64,000 bases of DNA from positions 3,131,501-3,195,500 of the forward strand of contig CP064972.1 in NCBI GenBank assembly GCA_016699405.1, read 5' to 3'. The stretch is from Holophagales bacterium. GTDB lineage: Bacteria > Acidobacteriota > Thermoanaerobaculia > Multivoradales > JAGPDF01. The notes under the pieces were generated by a model, which was not told the DNA's origin, ran no database searches, and worked only from the letters and a program-made list of their open reading frames with translations. The translations under genes and the position numbers were made by a program. This document shows, one piece after another, positions 45,485 through 57,239 of this stretch (its first letter is position 1; each line of letters begins with the position of its first letter).

Positions 45485-45508
45485 GGGCGCGTTCCGAAGG
45501 AGCTCCCG

Positions 45509-47824
<2,316 letters not shown>

Positions 47825-48391
47825 CGATTCCGACGACCTGCTCGCCGCGGGTCACCAGCACGCGGTGGATGTGGCTGTCGATCATCGTCTCGGCGATGCG
47901 CGAGACCGGCGTGTCTTCGGGCACCGAGTAGACGGCCGGCGTCATGATCTCGCGGACCACGAGATTCTCCCGCTCGACGTGGAGCCCGCGCATCTCCTCC
48001 GGCTCGACCGACTCTTCCCAGCCGCGCACGTAGAAGTCGGGATTCGAGCGGTCGGCCACCAGCTGGCCTCCCTGGGACGAGGCGAGGGCGATGTCGGTCA
48101 CCGAGACGACGCCCACCAGGCGCCCTTCGGCGTCCTCGACGGGAGCTCCGGAGATCTCGTTGTCGGCGAGGATCCCAGCCACTTCGTCGACGTTCATGTC
48201 CTCTCGTACGGTCACGATCTCGGCGTTCATCACGTCGCGGGCGACCATCTGGCGCATGGCGTCTCCTCCTCGCTCGGCACGTCGACGGCGTCTTCTTCGG
48301 TGTGCCGCGGTCACGCTAGCGCACGCCTCGGGGGGCTCAACCACCCCTCCGGGTGGCGACAGCGCGCAGGCCCGGCGACACGATCGGGGTG

Positions 48392-48808
48392 ATGGGCCCA
48401 CTCAAGGTGCGCGACCTGATGACGGCCAAGGTCCTGGCTGTCGGTCCCGGAGAGGACCTGGCGACGCTCTGGGAGCTCATGGAGCGGCGTCGGGTCCGTC
48501 ACATGCCGATCGTCGATGCCGCGGGCGATCTCGTCGGGCTCGTCACCCACCGCGACCTGTTGCGGCACGCGCTCGTCGAGCGGGGTGGACAGGCGGCAGC
48601 GCTCGAAGACGCCGTGCTCTCGCGCCTGACCGCCGGCGAAATCATGAGGGTCGACCTCGAGACGATCGGCCCCGACGCCGACATCCGCCTGGCGTCGCAG
48701 CGCATGCTCGATCACAAGTACGGCTGTCTGCCGGTGGTCGAAGAGCGCCGCCTGGTCGGCATCCTGACCGAGGCCGATTTCGTCCGCTTCCTCGCGCGCG
48801 GCGACTGA
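48392..48808 (+). CDS. CBS-pair protein, second of a divergent pair
   Basis: I start at ATG 48392 (138 residues); an upstream in-frame GTG at 48353 is the alternative. The protein consists of two CBS motifs only: KVRDLMTAKVLAVGPGEDL with LVGLVTHRDLL, and TAGEIMRVDLETIGPDADI with LVGILTEADFVRFL. It should bind AMP/ATP-type ligands. It lies 100 bases before the Lon-like protease gene and may be transcribed with it. Confidence 0.85.
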   Translation: MGPLKVRDLMTAKVLAVGPGEDLATLWELMERRRVRHMPIVDAAGDLVGLVTHRDLLRHALVERGGQAAALEDAVLSRLTAGEIMRVDLETIGPDADIRLASQRMLDHKYGCLPVVEERRLVGILTEADFVRFLARGD

Positions 48809-48907
48809 TCCCCCCGCCCCTCCCGCCGCCCGCGGGGCCAGCTCGCACGGACCTCCGGCAGAGCGTTCGCACGGGACTGGGAGTAGTCTCATCCGCGGAG
48901 GTGCGCG

Positions 48908-51442
48908 ATGCCGAGAAAGAGTCCGACGCGGGCCACCGGTCGAGGTCGTTCCCCGCGGAGCAAGCGCCCGCCGACGGCGAGGACGAGGCGACCTGCCGGC
49001 GCCGCGCCGCGCTCCGCGGCGGTCGCCGAGCTGGAACGCGATCCGCGAGCCGTTCTCCCGGAGCTGCTCTTTCGCCGCTGTGACCTCTCGCACCTGGGGT
49101 TCGACACCACGGAGGACCTGCCGCCTTTCGACGGTGTGCTCGGCCAGGCGCGGGCCGAGGCGGCGCTGGCTTTCGGCCTGGCGATGTCGCGCGACGGCTT
49201 CAACCTCTACGCCCTCGGTGCCGATGGCACCGGACGGCACTTCCTGGTGCGTCACTACGTCGAGCGGTCGGCGGCGACGCGCTCCCGCCCGCAGGACTGG
49301 TGCTACGTCTTCGATTTCGCCGAGCCGAATCGGCCGCGAGCGCTGGCGTTGCCCGCCGGGCGCGGCGCCGAGCTCAAGCGCGAGATGGCCGAGCTGGTCG
49401 AGGCGGTGACCGCTGCGCTCGCCGCGGCATTCCAGAGCGAGGAGTTCCAGACGCGCCGTGAGGTCATCGACCAGGAGGCGCGCGAGCACCAGGAACAGGC
49501 CCTGGCAACGGTCGCCGAAGAGGCGCGGCATCACGACCTGGCGGCGGTCCGCACGCCGATGGGGGTCGTCTTCGCGCCGGTGCTCGGCGGCGAGGTCGCG
49601 ACCCCGGACGTCTTCGAGAAGCTGGCCAACGAAGAGAAGCAGCGCTTCGCCGAGGCGATCGAGGAGGCGCAGGCGAAGCTCCAGCGGTTGATGCGACAGC
49701 AGTCGCGCTGGCAGGCCGAACGACGCTCGAAGCTCCAGGCGCTGCGACGCGAGGTCACGCGATTCGCCGTCGAGCCGCTGATCGACGAGGTGCGCACGAC
49801 CTTCGCCGACCTCCCGGTGGTGCTCGACTATCTGGCGGCGGTGCAGGCCGACATCGAAGCGCAGGCGAAGGCGTTTCTCGCCGGCGACACGCAGGCCGAA
49901 GAGGAGGGGCCGGCACCTGCCGCCGAGGGAAAGGCCTCGCTGCGCCGGTACCACGTCAACCTGTTCGTCGACAACAGTCGCACGACGGGTGCGCCGGTGC
50001 TCGCCGAAGACAGTCCGTCGTTCCCCAACCTGCTCGGCCGGATCGAGCACCAGTCGCAGATGGGCAACCTGGTGACCGACTTCACGCTCATCCGGCCCGG
50101 GGCCCTGCACCGCGCCAACGGCGGCTTCCTCGTGCTCGACGCGCTGCAGGTGTTGCGCCAGCCGTACGCCTGGGAGGGGCTCAAGCGCTCGCTCGAAACC
50201 CGGCGGCTGCGCATCGAGCCCCTCGCCCAGGTCCTGGGCTTCGCCGCGACGACGACGCTCGAGCCGGAACCGATCCCTCTCGACGTCAAGGTCGTGCTGG
50301 TCGGAGACCGCAGCCTCTACTACATGCTCTCGGCCTACGACCCGGACTTCGCGCGCCTCTTCAAAGTGGCCGCCGACTTCGAGGAGGAGCTCGAGCGGAG
50401 CGCCGAGAACGAGACGCGCTACGCGGCCCTGGTGGCGCGACTCGCCCGCGAGGAGAAGCTGCGGCCGTTCGCCCGCGCGGCGGTCGAGCGGGTGCTCGAG
50501 CAGGCCTCGCGACTCGCCGGCGACCGCGAGCGGCTGAGTCTGCACACCAGTGCGGTGGTCGACCTGATGCGCGAGGCCGATCTGCTGGCGGGCGACGCAC
50601 CTTGCGTCGGCACCGGCGATGTCGATCGCGCCATCGGAGCGCAGATCTTCCGCCAGGACCGCTTGCGCGAACGGGTGATGGAAGGGATCGGCCGCGGTCT
50701 CCTGCTGGTCGCCACCGAGGGCGCGGTCGTGGGGCAAGTCAATGGGCTAGTCGTCCTGCAACTCGGTGGATTCTCCTTCGGGCATCCGGCGCGCATCACC
50801 GCGCGCGTGCGGCTCGGCGAGGGCGAAGTGGTGAACATCGAGCGCGAGGTCGAGCTCTCGGGGCCGCTCCATTCGAAGGGCGTGCTGATCCTCACGGGGT
50901 TCCTCGGGGAGCGCTTCGCCCGCCAGCGGCCGCTGGCGCTCGCGGCAAGTCTGGTGCTGGAGCAGTCCTATGGTGGCGTCGACGGCGACAGCGCCTCGCT
51001 CGCCGAGCTCTGTGCGCTGCTTTCGGCGATCGCCGGGGTGCCGATTTCGCAAACGCTGGCGATGACCGGTTCGGTCGATCAGCGGGGTCAGGCGCAGCCG
51101 ATCGGCGGTGTCAACGAGAAGATCGAGGGCTTCTTCGACGCCTGTCGTCTGCGCGGCGGGACCGGCCCGCACGGGGTCATCGTGCCGCAGTCGAACCTGC
51201 AGCATCTGGCGCTGCGCCGCGACGTCGTCGAGGCGGTCGAGCGCGGCACCTTCCAGGTCTTCGGCGTGCGCGACGTCGACGAGGCGATCGAGCTGCTGAC
51301 CGGCCTGCCTGTCGGCCGCCGGGGCGACGACGGCCTCTTCCCCGAGGGGACGTTCAACCGTCTGGTCGACGAGCGACTCGCCGAGCTCGCCCAACTCAAG
51401 ACGGAGCAGGCCGCACCGCGGGGGAGGGGAAAGAGGCGATGA
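48908..51442 (+). CDS. Lon-like ATP-dependent protease (YcbZ/AAA_32 group)
   Basis: The 844-residue protein starts at ATG 48908 after GGAGGTG; a TAGTCT box lies 18 bases upstream. After a basic N-terminus, residues 70-330 contain a helical insertion and an AAA-like module in which Walker A reads GADGTGRH (104-111), with Arg in place of Lys, as is usual in this Lon-like group. Residues 330-540 hold the rest of the AAA part (GGFLVLDALQVLRQPYAWEGLKR). The C-terminal 270 residues are the Lon protease domain with catalytic Ser695 in DGDSASLAELCALL and Lys738 in GGVNEKIEGFF. No LonN domain is present. It is coupled by ATGA to the UspA-like gene. Confidence 0.9.
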   Translation: MPRKSPTRATGRGRSPRSKRPPTARTRRPAGAAPRSAAVAELERDPRAVLPELLFRRCDLSHLGFDTTEDLPPFDGVLGQARAEAALAFGLAMSRDGFNLYALGADGTGRHFLVRHYVERSAATRSRPQDWCYVFDFAEPNRPRALALPAGRGAELKREMAELVEAVTAALAAAFQSEEFQTRREVIDQEAREHQEQALATVAEEARHHDLAAVRTPMGVVFAPVLGGEVATPDVFEKLANEEKQRFAEAIEEAQAKLQRLMRQQSRWQAERRSKLQALRREVTRFAVEPLIDEVRTTFADLPVVLDYLAAVQADIEAQAKAFLAGDTQAEEEGPAPAAEGKASLRRYHVNLFVDNSRTTGAPVLAEDSPSFPNLLGRIEHQSQMGNLVTDFTLIRPGALHRANGGFLVLDALQVLRQPYAWEGLKRSLETRRLRIEPLAQVLGFAATTTLEPEPIPLDVKVVLVGDRSLYYMLSAYDPDFARLFKVAADFEEELERSAENETRYAALVARLAREEKLRPFARAAVERVLEQASRLAGDRERLSLHTSAVVDLMREADLLAGDAPCVGTGDVDRAIGAQIFRQDRLRERVMEGIGRGLLLVATEGAVVGQVNGLVVLQLGGFSFGHPARITARVRLGEGEVVNIEREVELSGPLHSKGVLILTGFLGERFARQRPLALAASLVLEQSYGGVDGDSASLAELCALLSAIAGVPISQTLAMTGSVDQRGQAQPIGGVNEKIEGFFDACRLRGGTGPHGVIVPQSNLQHLALRRDVVEAVERGTFQVFGVRDVDEAIELLTGLPVGRRGDDGLFPEGTFNRLVDERLAELAQLKTEQAAPRGRGKRR

Positions 51443-52260
51443 ACGGCCTCGCGGTTCGCCGCGTGGTCGTGGCGATCGACGCCTCCGAGCCGAGCGTCGC
51501 CGCCGCTGAAGCTGCGGCGGAGATCGCCGCTGCCCTGGCCGTCGAGCTCGCCGGGCGGTTCGTCGAGGACGACCGACTGCTCCGCCTGGCGGGACATCCC
51601 GCGGTGAGCGCGGTCGACGCGCTCTCGGCCGAGCGCCGTGCGCTCGAGCGGCGAGCGCTCGAGCGGGCGATGCGGGCGCAGGCGGAACGGGCACGACAGC
51701 GGCTCGAGGCGGCGGCGCGTCGCACCGGTTCCTCCTGGCGCTTCGAGGTCCGGCGCGGCGGCGTCGACGACGAGGTCCTCGCCGAGTTGGACGCCGCCGA
51801 TCTCCTCGCCGTGGGGCGTGTCGGATGGGGTGGCGGGCGGCTGCTCGGTGGCACGGCGCGAGCGGCGCTGGCGCGGGGGCCGGGAGCCGTCCTGCTGCTG
51901 CCGCGTTCGCCGAGGCCGCTCGGCGCGGCGGCCGTGCTCTTCGACGGCGGCGCCGGATCGTGCGCCGCGCTCGACCTCGCCGCCCACCTCGCGGTGGCGA
52001 TGGGCTGTCCGCTTCGCCTCCTCGTCGAGCTCGCGGCGGCCGACCTCGAGCGGCTCGAACGGAAGGCCGGCGAGGTGCTCGGGCGACGTCCGGTCAGGCT
52101 CGAGTGGAACCGCGTGGCGCGCGGCGGGCTCTCCGAAGCGCTCGCCCTCTCCGGGCGGAGACGCAGCCTGCTCGTCTTGTCCACCGAGATCGCCGGGGAC
52201 GAGTCGAAGACGGCGCGCATGATCGAAGCGCTCGATGCGCCGGTGCTGCTCGTTCGCTGA
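51439..52260 (+). CDS. Tandem universal-stress-protein-like protein
   Basis: From the ATG overlapping the protease stop, the product has 273 residues. The first half is UspA-like: RVVVAIDASEPSVAAAEAA and DLLAVGRVGWGGGRLLGGTARAAL, where the glycine-rich loop resembles the ATP-binding G-2x-G-9x-G(S/T) pattern. The second half repeats the fold in degenerate form, ending LDAPVLLVR. Usp proteins bind nucleotides and support survival under starvation or hypoxia. Coupling to a protease and nearness to two CBS proteins suggest a shared stress regulon. Confidence 0.72.
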   Translation: MNGLAVRRVVVAIDASEPSVAAAEAAAEIAAALAVELAGRFVEDDRLLRLAGHPAVSAVDALSAERRALERRALERAMRAQAERARQRLEAAARRTGSSWRFEVRRGGVDDEVLAELDAADLLAVGRVGWGGGRLLGGTARAALARGPGAVLLLPRSPRPLGAAAVLFDGGAGSCAALDLAAHLAVAMGCPLRLLVELAAADLERLERKAGEVLGRRPVRLEWNRVARGGLSEALALSGRRRSLLVLSTEIAGDESKTARMIEALDAPVLLVR

Positions 52261-52335
52261 TCCCGTAGGGAACGGCATGGCGCCGCACGGTCGGATCCGC
52301 GCTGCCGGCGCCTCGCGCCTGTCGCGCCGCGCGGG

Positions 52336-52341
52336 TATGAT
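52336..52341 (+). promoter_or_regulatory. -10-like box TATGAT before the NCS2-like permease
   Basis: TATGAT lies 21 bases before ATG 52363, leaving room for the AAAGGAGAG ribosome site. No convincing -35 is visible. Confidence 0.45.
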
Positions 52342-52362
52342 CCTCGGACGAAAGGAGAGCGC

Positions 52363-53967
52363 ATGAGCAAGGATGCCGGCCGGTACCACTGGTTCGCCGT
52401 CGGGGACGTCAACGGTTTCTTCGGTCTGATGTTCGACAACCTGACGGTGCTCTCCTTCCTCGCCGGCATTCTCGTCTTCGGCTTCCAGTTCCCCGCCGAG
52501 ATCGTCTACCAGCGGATGTTCCCGGGCACGGCATTCGGCGTGCTCTTCGGGGACCTGGTCTACACCTGGATGGCCTTCCGGCTGGCCAAGCGCACCGCCA
52601 ATCCGCACGTCACGGCGATGCCGCTCGGCCTCGACACGCCGTCGACGATCGGCATCGCGCTGGTCGTCCTCGGCCCGGCGTTCGTCTCGCTCAAGGCGCA
52701 GGGGATGGAGCCGCAGGCCGCGGCGATGCAGACCTGGTACATCGGCATGGCGACGATGGTGCTGATCGGCGTCATCAAGCTCGTGCTCTCTTTCTGTGGG
52801 GGCTGGGTGCAGAAGATGGTGCCGCAGGCGGGCCTGCTCGGCTCGCTCGCCGGGATCGGGCTGGCGCTCATCGGCTTCGTCCCGCTGGTCGACATCTTCG
52901 GCATGCCGCTCGTCGGCATGGTGGCGCTCGGACTGATCCTCTACAACCTGGTGGCGCAGATCCGCCTGCCGAGAAACCTCCCCGGGGTGCTGGTGGCGGT
53001 CGCCGTGGGCACCGCGCTCTACTACATTCTCGGACCGCTCGGCTGGGTGGGTGGCACCTATGCGCCGCCGCCGGGTCCCGAGCTCCACGGCGGCTGGCCG
53101 ATTCCGACCTTCGACTTCCTCAAGGGGCTCTCCGGCGCCCTGCAGTACCTGCCGCTCGCCGCGCCGTTCGCGCTGTTGACGGTCGTCGGCGGCATCAACG
53201 TCACCGAGAGCGCGCGCGTCGCCGGTGACGACTTCAAGACGCGCGACATCCTCCTCACCGAGGCGATCGCCACGTTGATCGCCGGCCTCTGCGGCGGTGT
53301 GGCGCAGTCGACCCCGTACATCGGGCAGCCGGCCTACAAGGGAATGGGCGCGCGCGCCGGCTACACGGTGATCACCGGTCTCTTCGTCGGCCTCGGCGGT
53401 GTGCTCGGCTACGTCTCCTACATCGTCGAGCTGATCCCGCGCGCCGTGCTTGCGCCGATCCTCATCTTCGTGGCGCTCGACATCATGGTGCAGGCGTTTC
53501 TCGCCTGTCCGGCCCGGCATGCCCCAGCCGTGGCGTTCGCCTACTTCCCGACGGTGGCGCGCCTGGTGGCGATCAAGCTTTCGGTGTTCGTTCCGGCGGC
53601 GGTCTTCGGCAGCCTGCTGGTGAAAGCCGGCAAGGAGCTGCCGGAGGCGCTGGTGACCGTGGCACTCGGCAACGGGTTCATTCTCACGGCGATGCTCTGG
53701 GGGGCGTTTCTCGCCGAGCTGATCGACCGCCGCCTGCGCCGTTCGGCCCTCTACCTCGGCATCCTCGCGCTCTTCACCTTCTTCGGTGTCGTGCACTCCT
53801 CGTCGCCCGACGGCAACATGTACCTGCCGTGGAACCTGACCGGCTTCGCGCGCGCCATCCCCTACCAGTTCGCGCTCGGCTACGCCATCCTCGCGCTGTT
53901 GCTGCTGGCGCTCTCGTTCTCGCGCGAGAGTCGCGAGCCGGCGCCGGTCGACGCCCACGGGCACTAG
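52363..53967 (+). CDS. NCS2/AzgA-like nucleobase permease
   Basis: The 534-residue protein follows AAAGGAGAG. About twelve transmembrane helices cover the sequence. It shows features of xanthine/uracil/adenine permease-type families: GDVNGFFGLMFDNLTVLSFLAG at the N-terminus, MPLGLDTPSTIGIALVV and a conserved VAQSTPYIGQPAYKGMGARAGYT segment at residues 310-332 corresponding to the half-helix substrate site. Purine or pyrimidine uptake is the likely role; exact substrate is not predictable. It precedes a nucleoside permease gene by 88 bases, consistent with a salvage function. Confidence 0.75.
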   Translation: MSKDAGRYHWFAVGDVNGFFGLMFDNLTVLSFLAGILVFGFQFPAEIVYQRMFPGTAFGVLFGDLVYTWMAFRLAKRTANPHVTAMPLGLDTPSTIGIALVVLGPAFVSLKAQGMEPQAAAMQTWYIGMATMVLIGVIKLVLSFCGGWVQKMVPQAGLLGSLAGIGLALIGFVPLVDIFGMPLVGMVALGLILYNLVAQIRLPRNLPGVLVAVAVGTALYYILGPLGWVGGTYAPPPGPELHGGWPIPTFDFLKGLSGALQYLPLAAPFALLTVVGGINVTESARVAGDDFKTRDILLTEAIATLIAGLCGGVAQSTPYIGQPAYKGMGARAGYTVITGLFVGLGGVLGYVSYIVELIPRAVLAPILIFVALDIMVQAFLACPARHAPAVAFAYFPTVARLVAIKLSVFVPAAVFGSLLVKAGKELPEALVTVALGNGFILTAMLWGAFLAELIDRRLRRSALYLGILALFTFFGVVHSSSPDGNMYLPWNLTGFARAIPYQFALGYAILALLLLALSFSRESREPAPVDAHGH

Positions 53968-54055
53968 GCTCCCGACCCTTTCCGCCTGAGCGGTGTCCGG
54001 GCTCGGCCGCCCCGGACGACGCCGCGACGATTCCGGCCGGCTTCGCGGAGGATGC

Positions 54056-55306
54056 ATGGAACGAGCGATCTCGGCGCTGGGCCTGGTGGTCTTCCTGGCG
54101 CTCGCCTACCTGTTCTCGACCAATCGCCGCGCCATCCGCTGGCGTACGGTGGCCTGGGGACTCGGCCTGCAAGTCGCGGTGGCGCTCTTCATCATCAAGA
54201 CGCCCGTCGGCTTCGAGCTCTTCAGCTTCGTCGGCAACCTGGTGAAGAAGTTCCTCGACTTCTCCGACGCCGGCGCCAGCTTCGTCTTCGGCGAGAAGTT
54301 CGTCGACCATTTCTTCGCCTTCAAGGTGCTGCCGACGATCATCTTCGTCGCCTCGGTGATGACCTTGCTCTACTACTTCGGCGTGTTGCAGAAGGTGGTC
54401 GAGGGGATCGCCTGGGTGATGATGCGAACGATGGGGACGTCGGGTGCCGAGTCGCTCTGCGGGGCGGCGAACATCTTCGTCGGGCAGACCGAGGCGCCGC
54501 TGTTCATCCGTCCTTACGTGCCGCGCCTGACGCAGTCGGAGCTCTATTCGGTGATGGTCGGCGGTCTCGCCACCATCGCCGCCGGAGTGATGGCGGTCTA
54601 CATCTCGTTCGGTGTGCCGGCGGTCCATCTCATTGCCGCCTCGGTGATGGCGGCTCCCGGTGCGCTGGTGATCTCGAAGCTGCTCTTCCCGGAGGAGGCC
54701 GAGGCGGAGACGGCCGGCTCGGTGAAGGCGCAGGTGGCCCGCCCCTGGGTCAACCCGGTGGACGCGGCGGCGGCCGGCGCCATCGACGGAATGAAGCTCG
54801 CCCTCAACGTCGGCGCGATGCTGATCGCCTTCCTGGCCCTGCTCGCGCTGGTCAACGCGGTGCTCGGATGGGTCGGTGGGCTCGCCGGACTGCCGCAGCT
54901 CTCCCTCGACTGGATCTTCGCCCGCGCCCTCGCTCCGGTGGGATGGTTGCTCGGGATCTCCTGGGCCGAGTGCGGTCAGGTCGGCGTGCTGCTCGGCAAG
55001 AAGATCGCGCTCAACGAGTTCATCGCCTATCTGGACATGAAGACGCTGATCGACAACGCTGCGGCGATCGCTGCGGGCAGCCAGGCGGCGGGGAGCGTGC
55101 CGGTGCTTTCGCCGCGCGCCCTCGTGCTCTCGACGTACGCGCTTTGCGGCTTCGCCAACATCAGCTCGATTGCCATCCAGATCGGCGGCATCGGCGGACT
55201 CGCTCCCGAGCGCCAGCCCGAGCTCGCCAAGCTCGGCGTGCGGGCGCTGCTCGCCGGCACGCTGGTCAACGTGGTGAACGCCTGTATCGCCGGGATCCTG
55301 CTGTAG
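54056..55306 (+). CDS. Concentrative nucleoside transporter, NupC/CNT family
   Basis: ATG 54056 follows GGAGG, giving 416 residues. Around ten helices are visible, and the CNT signature GAANIFVGQTEAPLFIRPYV at residues 138-157 holds the nucleoside- and sodium-binding Gln and Glu. A later ALCGFANISSIAIQIGG is the second conserved half-helix region. It imports nucleosides with Na+ or H+. It sits directly after the nucleobase permease on the same strand, so both are probably part of purine/pyrimidine salvage. The next gene converges 10 bases away. Confidence 0.9.
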   Translation: MERAISALGLVVFLALAYLFSTNRRAIRWRTVAWGLGLQVAVALFIIKTPVGFELFSFVGNLVKKFLDFSDAGASFVFGEKFVDHFFAFKVLPTIIFVASVMTLLYYFGVLQKVVEGIAWVMMRTMGTSGAESLCGAANIFVGQTEAPLFIRPYVPRLTQSELYSVMVGGLATIAAGVMAVYISFGVPAVHLIAASVMAAPGALVISKLLFPEEAEAETAGSVKAQVARPWVNPVDAAAAGAIDGMKLALNVGAMLIAFLALLALVNAVLGWVGGLAGLPQLSLDWIFARALAPVGWLLGISWAECGQVGVLLGKKIALNEFIAYLDMKTLIDNAAAIAAGSQAAGSVPVLSPRALVLSTYALCGFANISSIAIQIGGIGGLAPERQPELAKLGVRALLAGTLVNVVNACIAGILL

Positions 55307-55316
55307 CGCGAGCGGC

Positions 55317-56051
55317 TCAGGCGCCGTAGAGAGCGAGGAAGGCGACGAGGCGGCGCAGGCCGTCGGCGGAGAAGTCGAGGAACCGCAGGCCGAGACCGTC
55401 GACCTTGTCGAGGCGCCGACTGGCATGGCGCACCACTTCGGCCTCGCCGCGGATCGGGTCGGAGCTTTCCGGCAGATCGAGCGCGAAGCGCACCGGCGTG
55501 CCGACCGGGTAGCGGCTGTCGGTGATCGCCAACATGCCGGTACGCGACAGGTCGCGTGTCTGGCAGAGGAGCTGCGGCGAGCCGGACTCGAGCCGGACGG
55601 TCAGACGGGCCATGACGCGCATGGCGAGGCGGATCCGGGCCCTGAGCAGGGCGAGGACCGCCTCCTGCAACTCGAACGGCTCGAGAGCTGTCGAGAGCAC
55701 CTGGGACACTCCTCGGCCGAGAAGCTTTTCGGCGTCGCTCAACCTATCGGGTGGCGTGAAGAGCAGCAGATGCGCCGAGCAGCTCGGCGATGCCGGGTCG
55801 GCGAGCAACTCGGCGAGCCGCCCGAGGTCGTCGGCGGCGATCGCGAAGTCGGTCATCACGACCTGGAACGGAATCAGGCGGAGGATCGTCTCGGCGCTGC
55901 GCACCGAGGGGACGCGGCTGAGCTCGAACTCGGCGCGGCTGAGCGCTGGCTGAAGCTTCCCTTCAGTCGCCTCGTCGAGCGCGGCGGCCAGCACGTGCTT
56001 GCGGGGTCGCGATTCTTCGGGGGCCTCGACGGGTGGCGCGGATTCGTTCAT
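55317..56051 (-). CDS. Receiver-like plus PilZ domain protein
   Basis: The 244-residue protein has an N-terminal response-regulator-like fold (residues 18-135) with a possible phospho-acceptor Asp68 in VVMTDFAI, but the conserved Lys of the receiver is replaced by Glu (STALEPFELQEA), so it is degenerate. The C-terminal PilZ domain (about 140-244) contains RVMARLTVRLE, CQTRDLSRTGMLAITD and VDGLGLRFLDF, the layout that can bind cyclic-di-GMP, although the RxxxR arginines are only partly matched. Its ATG overlaps the stop of the FAD-subunit gene (ATGA) and it also has its own TAGAAT box. Confidence 0.78.
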   Translation of the reverse strand: MNESAPPVEAPEESRPRKHVLAAALDEATEGKLQPALSRAEFELSRVPSVRSAETILRLIPFQVVMTDFAIAADDLGRLAELLADPASPSCSAHLLLFTPPDRLSDAEKLLGRGVSQVLSTALEPFELQEAVLALLRARIRLAMRVMARLTVRLESGSPQLLCQTRDLSRTGMLAITDSRYPVGTPVRFALDLPESSDPIRGEAEVVRHASRRLDKVDGLGLRFLDFSADGLRRLVAFLALYGA

Positions 56052-57088
56052 GCGTCCATTCTAGTGACCGCGGGGGCTCCGGGCGACGGTCGAACGAGGG
56101 AGCGGAGCAGGCGTGCGGTCTGCGTTTCGACCATGCGGCCGCGCCACGCGGCCTGGAAGTCGGTGTTGTCGAGGGGCGTGGCGACCCGGCGTGCCCGTCG
56201 TGCGGCTTCGCCGACGGAAGCTTCGTCGAGCGTCTGGCCGAGGAGCGACTCGGCGGCGTCCCCTGCCCGGCGCGGCTCCGATGCGACGGCGCCGAGGAAC
56301 AGGTTGGCGCGTTCGACGTGTCCACCGGCGTCGATCCAGAGCGCAGCGGCGATCGACAGGGTGGCGAAGTCGATCGAGCCCCGGCGACGCAGCTTGAACC
56401 AGCCGGCGCGGACTCGGGTGGCATCGCTCGATGCCGGCAGACGCACTTCGGTGAGCACCTCGTCCGGCCGCTTGGCGAGGTAGTCCATCCCGTCGTCGCG
56501 GTAGAGGTCGGCGAGCGGCAGCGTGCGTTCGCCGGCGGTCGAGACGAGGACGGCCTGCGCCTCGAGAGCGCAGAGCATCGGCGCGGCGTCGGAGGAGGCG
56601 ACCGCCCAGCAACGGGGCGACGACGGTGCGACCCAGCAGACCGTGCCCTCGGCCTTCATGCAGTAGCCGATCGCCTGCCGCCATCCTTCGGACTGGTTGT
56701 AGTAGGTGCAGCGCGTGTCGAGGCAGAGATTGCCACCGAGCGTGCCCATGCGGCGCAGCACCGGCGACGAGATCGACGCGACGGCGTCGACCAGCGCCGG
56801 AAAGCGGGCCTGCAATGTCGGGTCTCGTTCGATCGCCGCGAGCGTCGTCGTCGCCCCGAGACGGACCTCGCCGCGAGAAGCGCGAACGCCGGCGAGCTCC
56901 GGGACCTGCATCAGCGACACCACCACGTCCGCCTTCTGGTGTCGTCGCTTGAGGTTCGGCCACAGATCCGTGCCGCCGGCGACCAGCCGGACGCTGCGTC
57001 CGTCTGCAGCCCCCTCGCCGGAGAGCACGGCCGCGGCGTCCGCGACGCTCGACGCGCGGTGGTAGTCGAATCGCGGGAGCCTCAGCAT
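56048..57088 (-). CDS. hcrB: FAD/4Fe-4S subunit, 4-hydroxybenzoyl-CoA reductase beta-like
   Basis: The 346-residue protein follows GGAGGG. It has the FAD fold of xanthine-oxidase-family medium subunits (LVAGGTDLWPNLK, TLGGNLCLDTRC). Residues 122-160 carry an insertion not found in ordinary xanthine dehydrogenases, with cysteines 127, 143, 151 and 160. Their spacing of 16, 8 and 9 equals, as far as I recall, that of the four 4Fe-4S ligands of Thauera HcrB, whose extra cluster allows low-potential reduction of the benzene ring. The locus also encodes 2Fe-2S and molybdenum subunits. The symbol rests on this motif; substrate is not proven. Gene order is molybdenum subunit then this one, separated by 151 bases. 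Confidence 0.8.
   Translation of the reverse strand: MLRLPRFDYHRASSVADAAAVLSGEGAADGRSVRLVAGGTDLWPNLKRRHQKADVVVSLMQVPELAGVRASRGEVRLGATTTLAAIERDPTLQARFPALVDAVASISSPVLRRMGTLGGNLCLDTRCTYYNQSEGWRQAIGYCMKAEGTVCWVAPSSPRCWAVASSDAAPMLCALEAQAVLVSTAGERTLPLADLYRDDGMDYLAKRPDEVLTEVRLPASSDATRVRAGWFKLRRRGSIDFATLSIAAALWIDAGGHVERANLFLGAVASEPRRAGDAAESLLGQTLDEASVGEAARRARRVATPLDNTDFQAAWRGRMVETQTARLLRSLVRPSPGAPAVTRMDA
56058..56063 (-). promoter_or_regulatory. -10-like box TAGAAT before the PilZ gene
   Basis: On the minus strand TAGAAT ends six bases before ATG 56051. It lies inside the 3' end of the upstream coding region, so it would be an internal promoter producing a leaderless PilZ transcript. Confidence 0.45.
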
Positions 57089-57239
57089 CGCACCCTCCGG
57101 GAGGCGTCGCGCGGAGCGCCGGGGCCGCGACGGCCGTCGGCCAAGGCGACGGGATCTCGGTCGACTCCGGGCCTCGCGGCCGGGTGTTGCCCCGCCCTGG
57201 AGCGAGGGTGGGGGAGCGGTACCGGATTCGTGCGGGTCG

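Noticed and set aside
51088..54057. 989-codon open frame on the minus strand opposite the Lon-like, Usp and permease genes
   Set aside because: Low-complexity Arg/Glu/His composition with no motif; the opposing strand has complete, motif-bearing genes.
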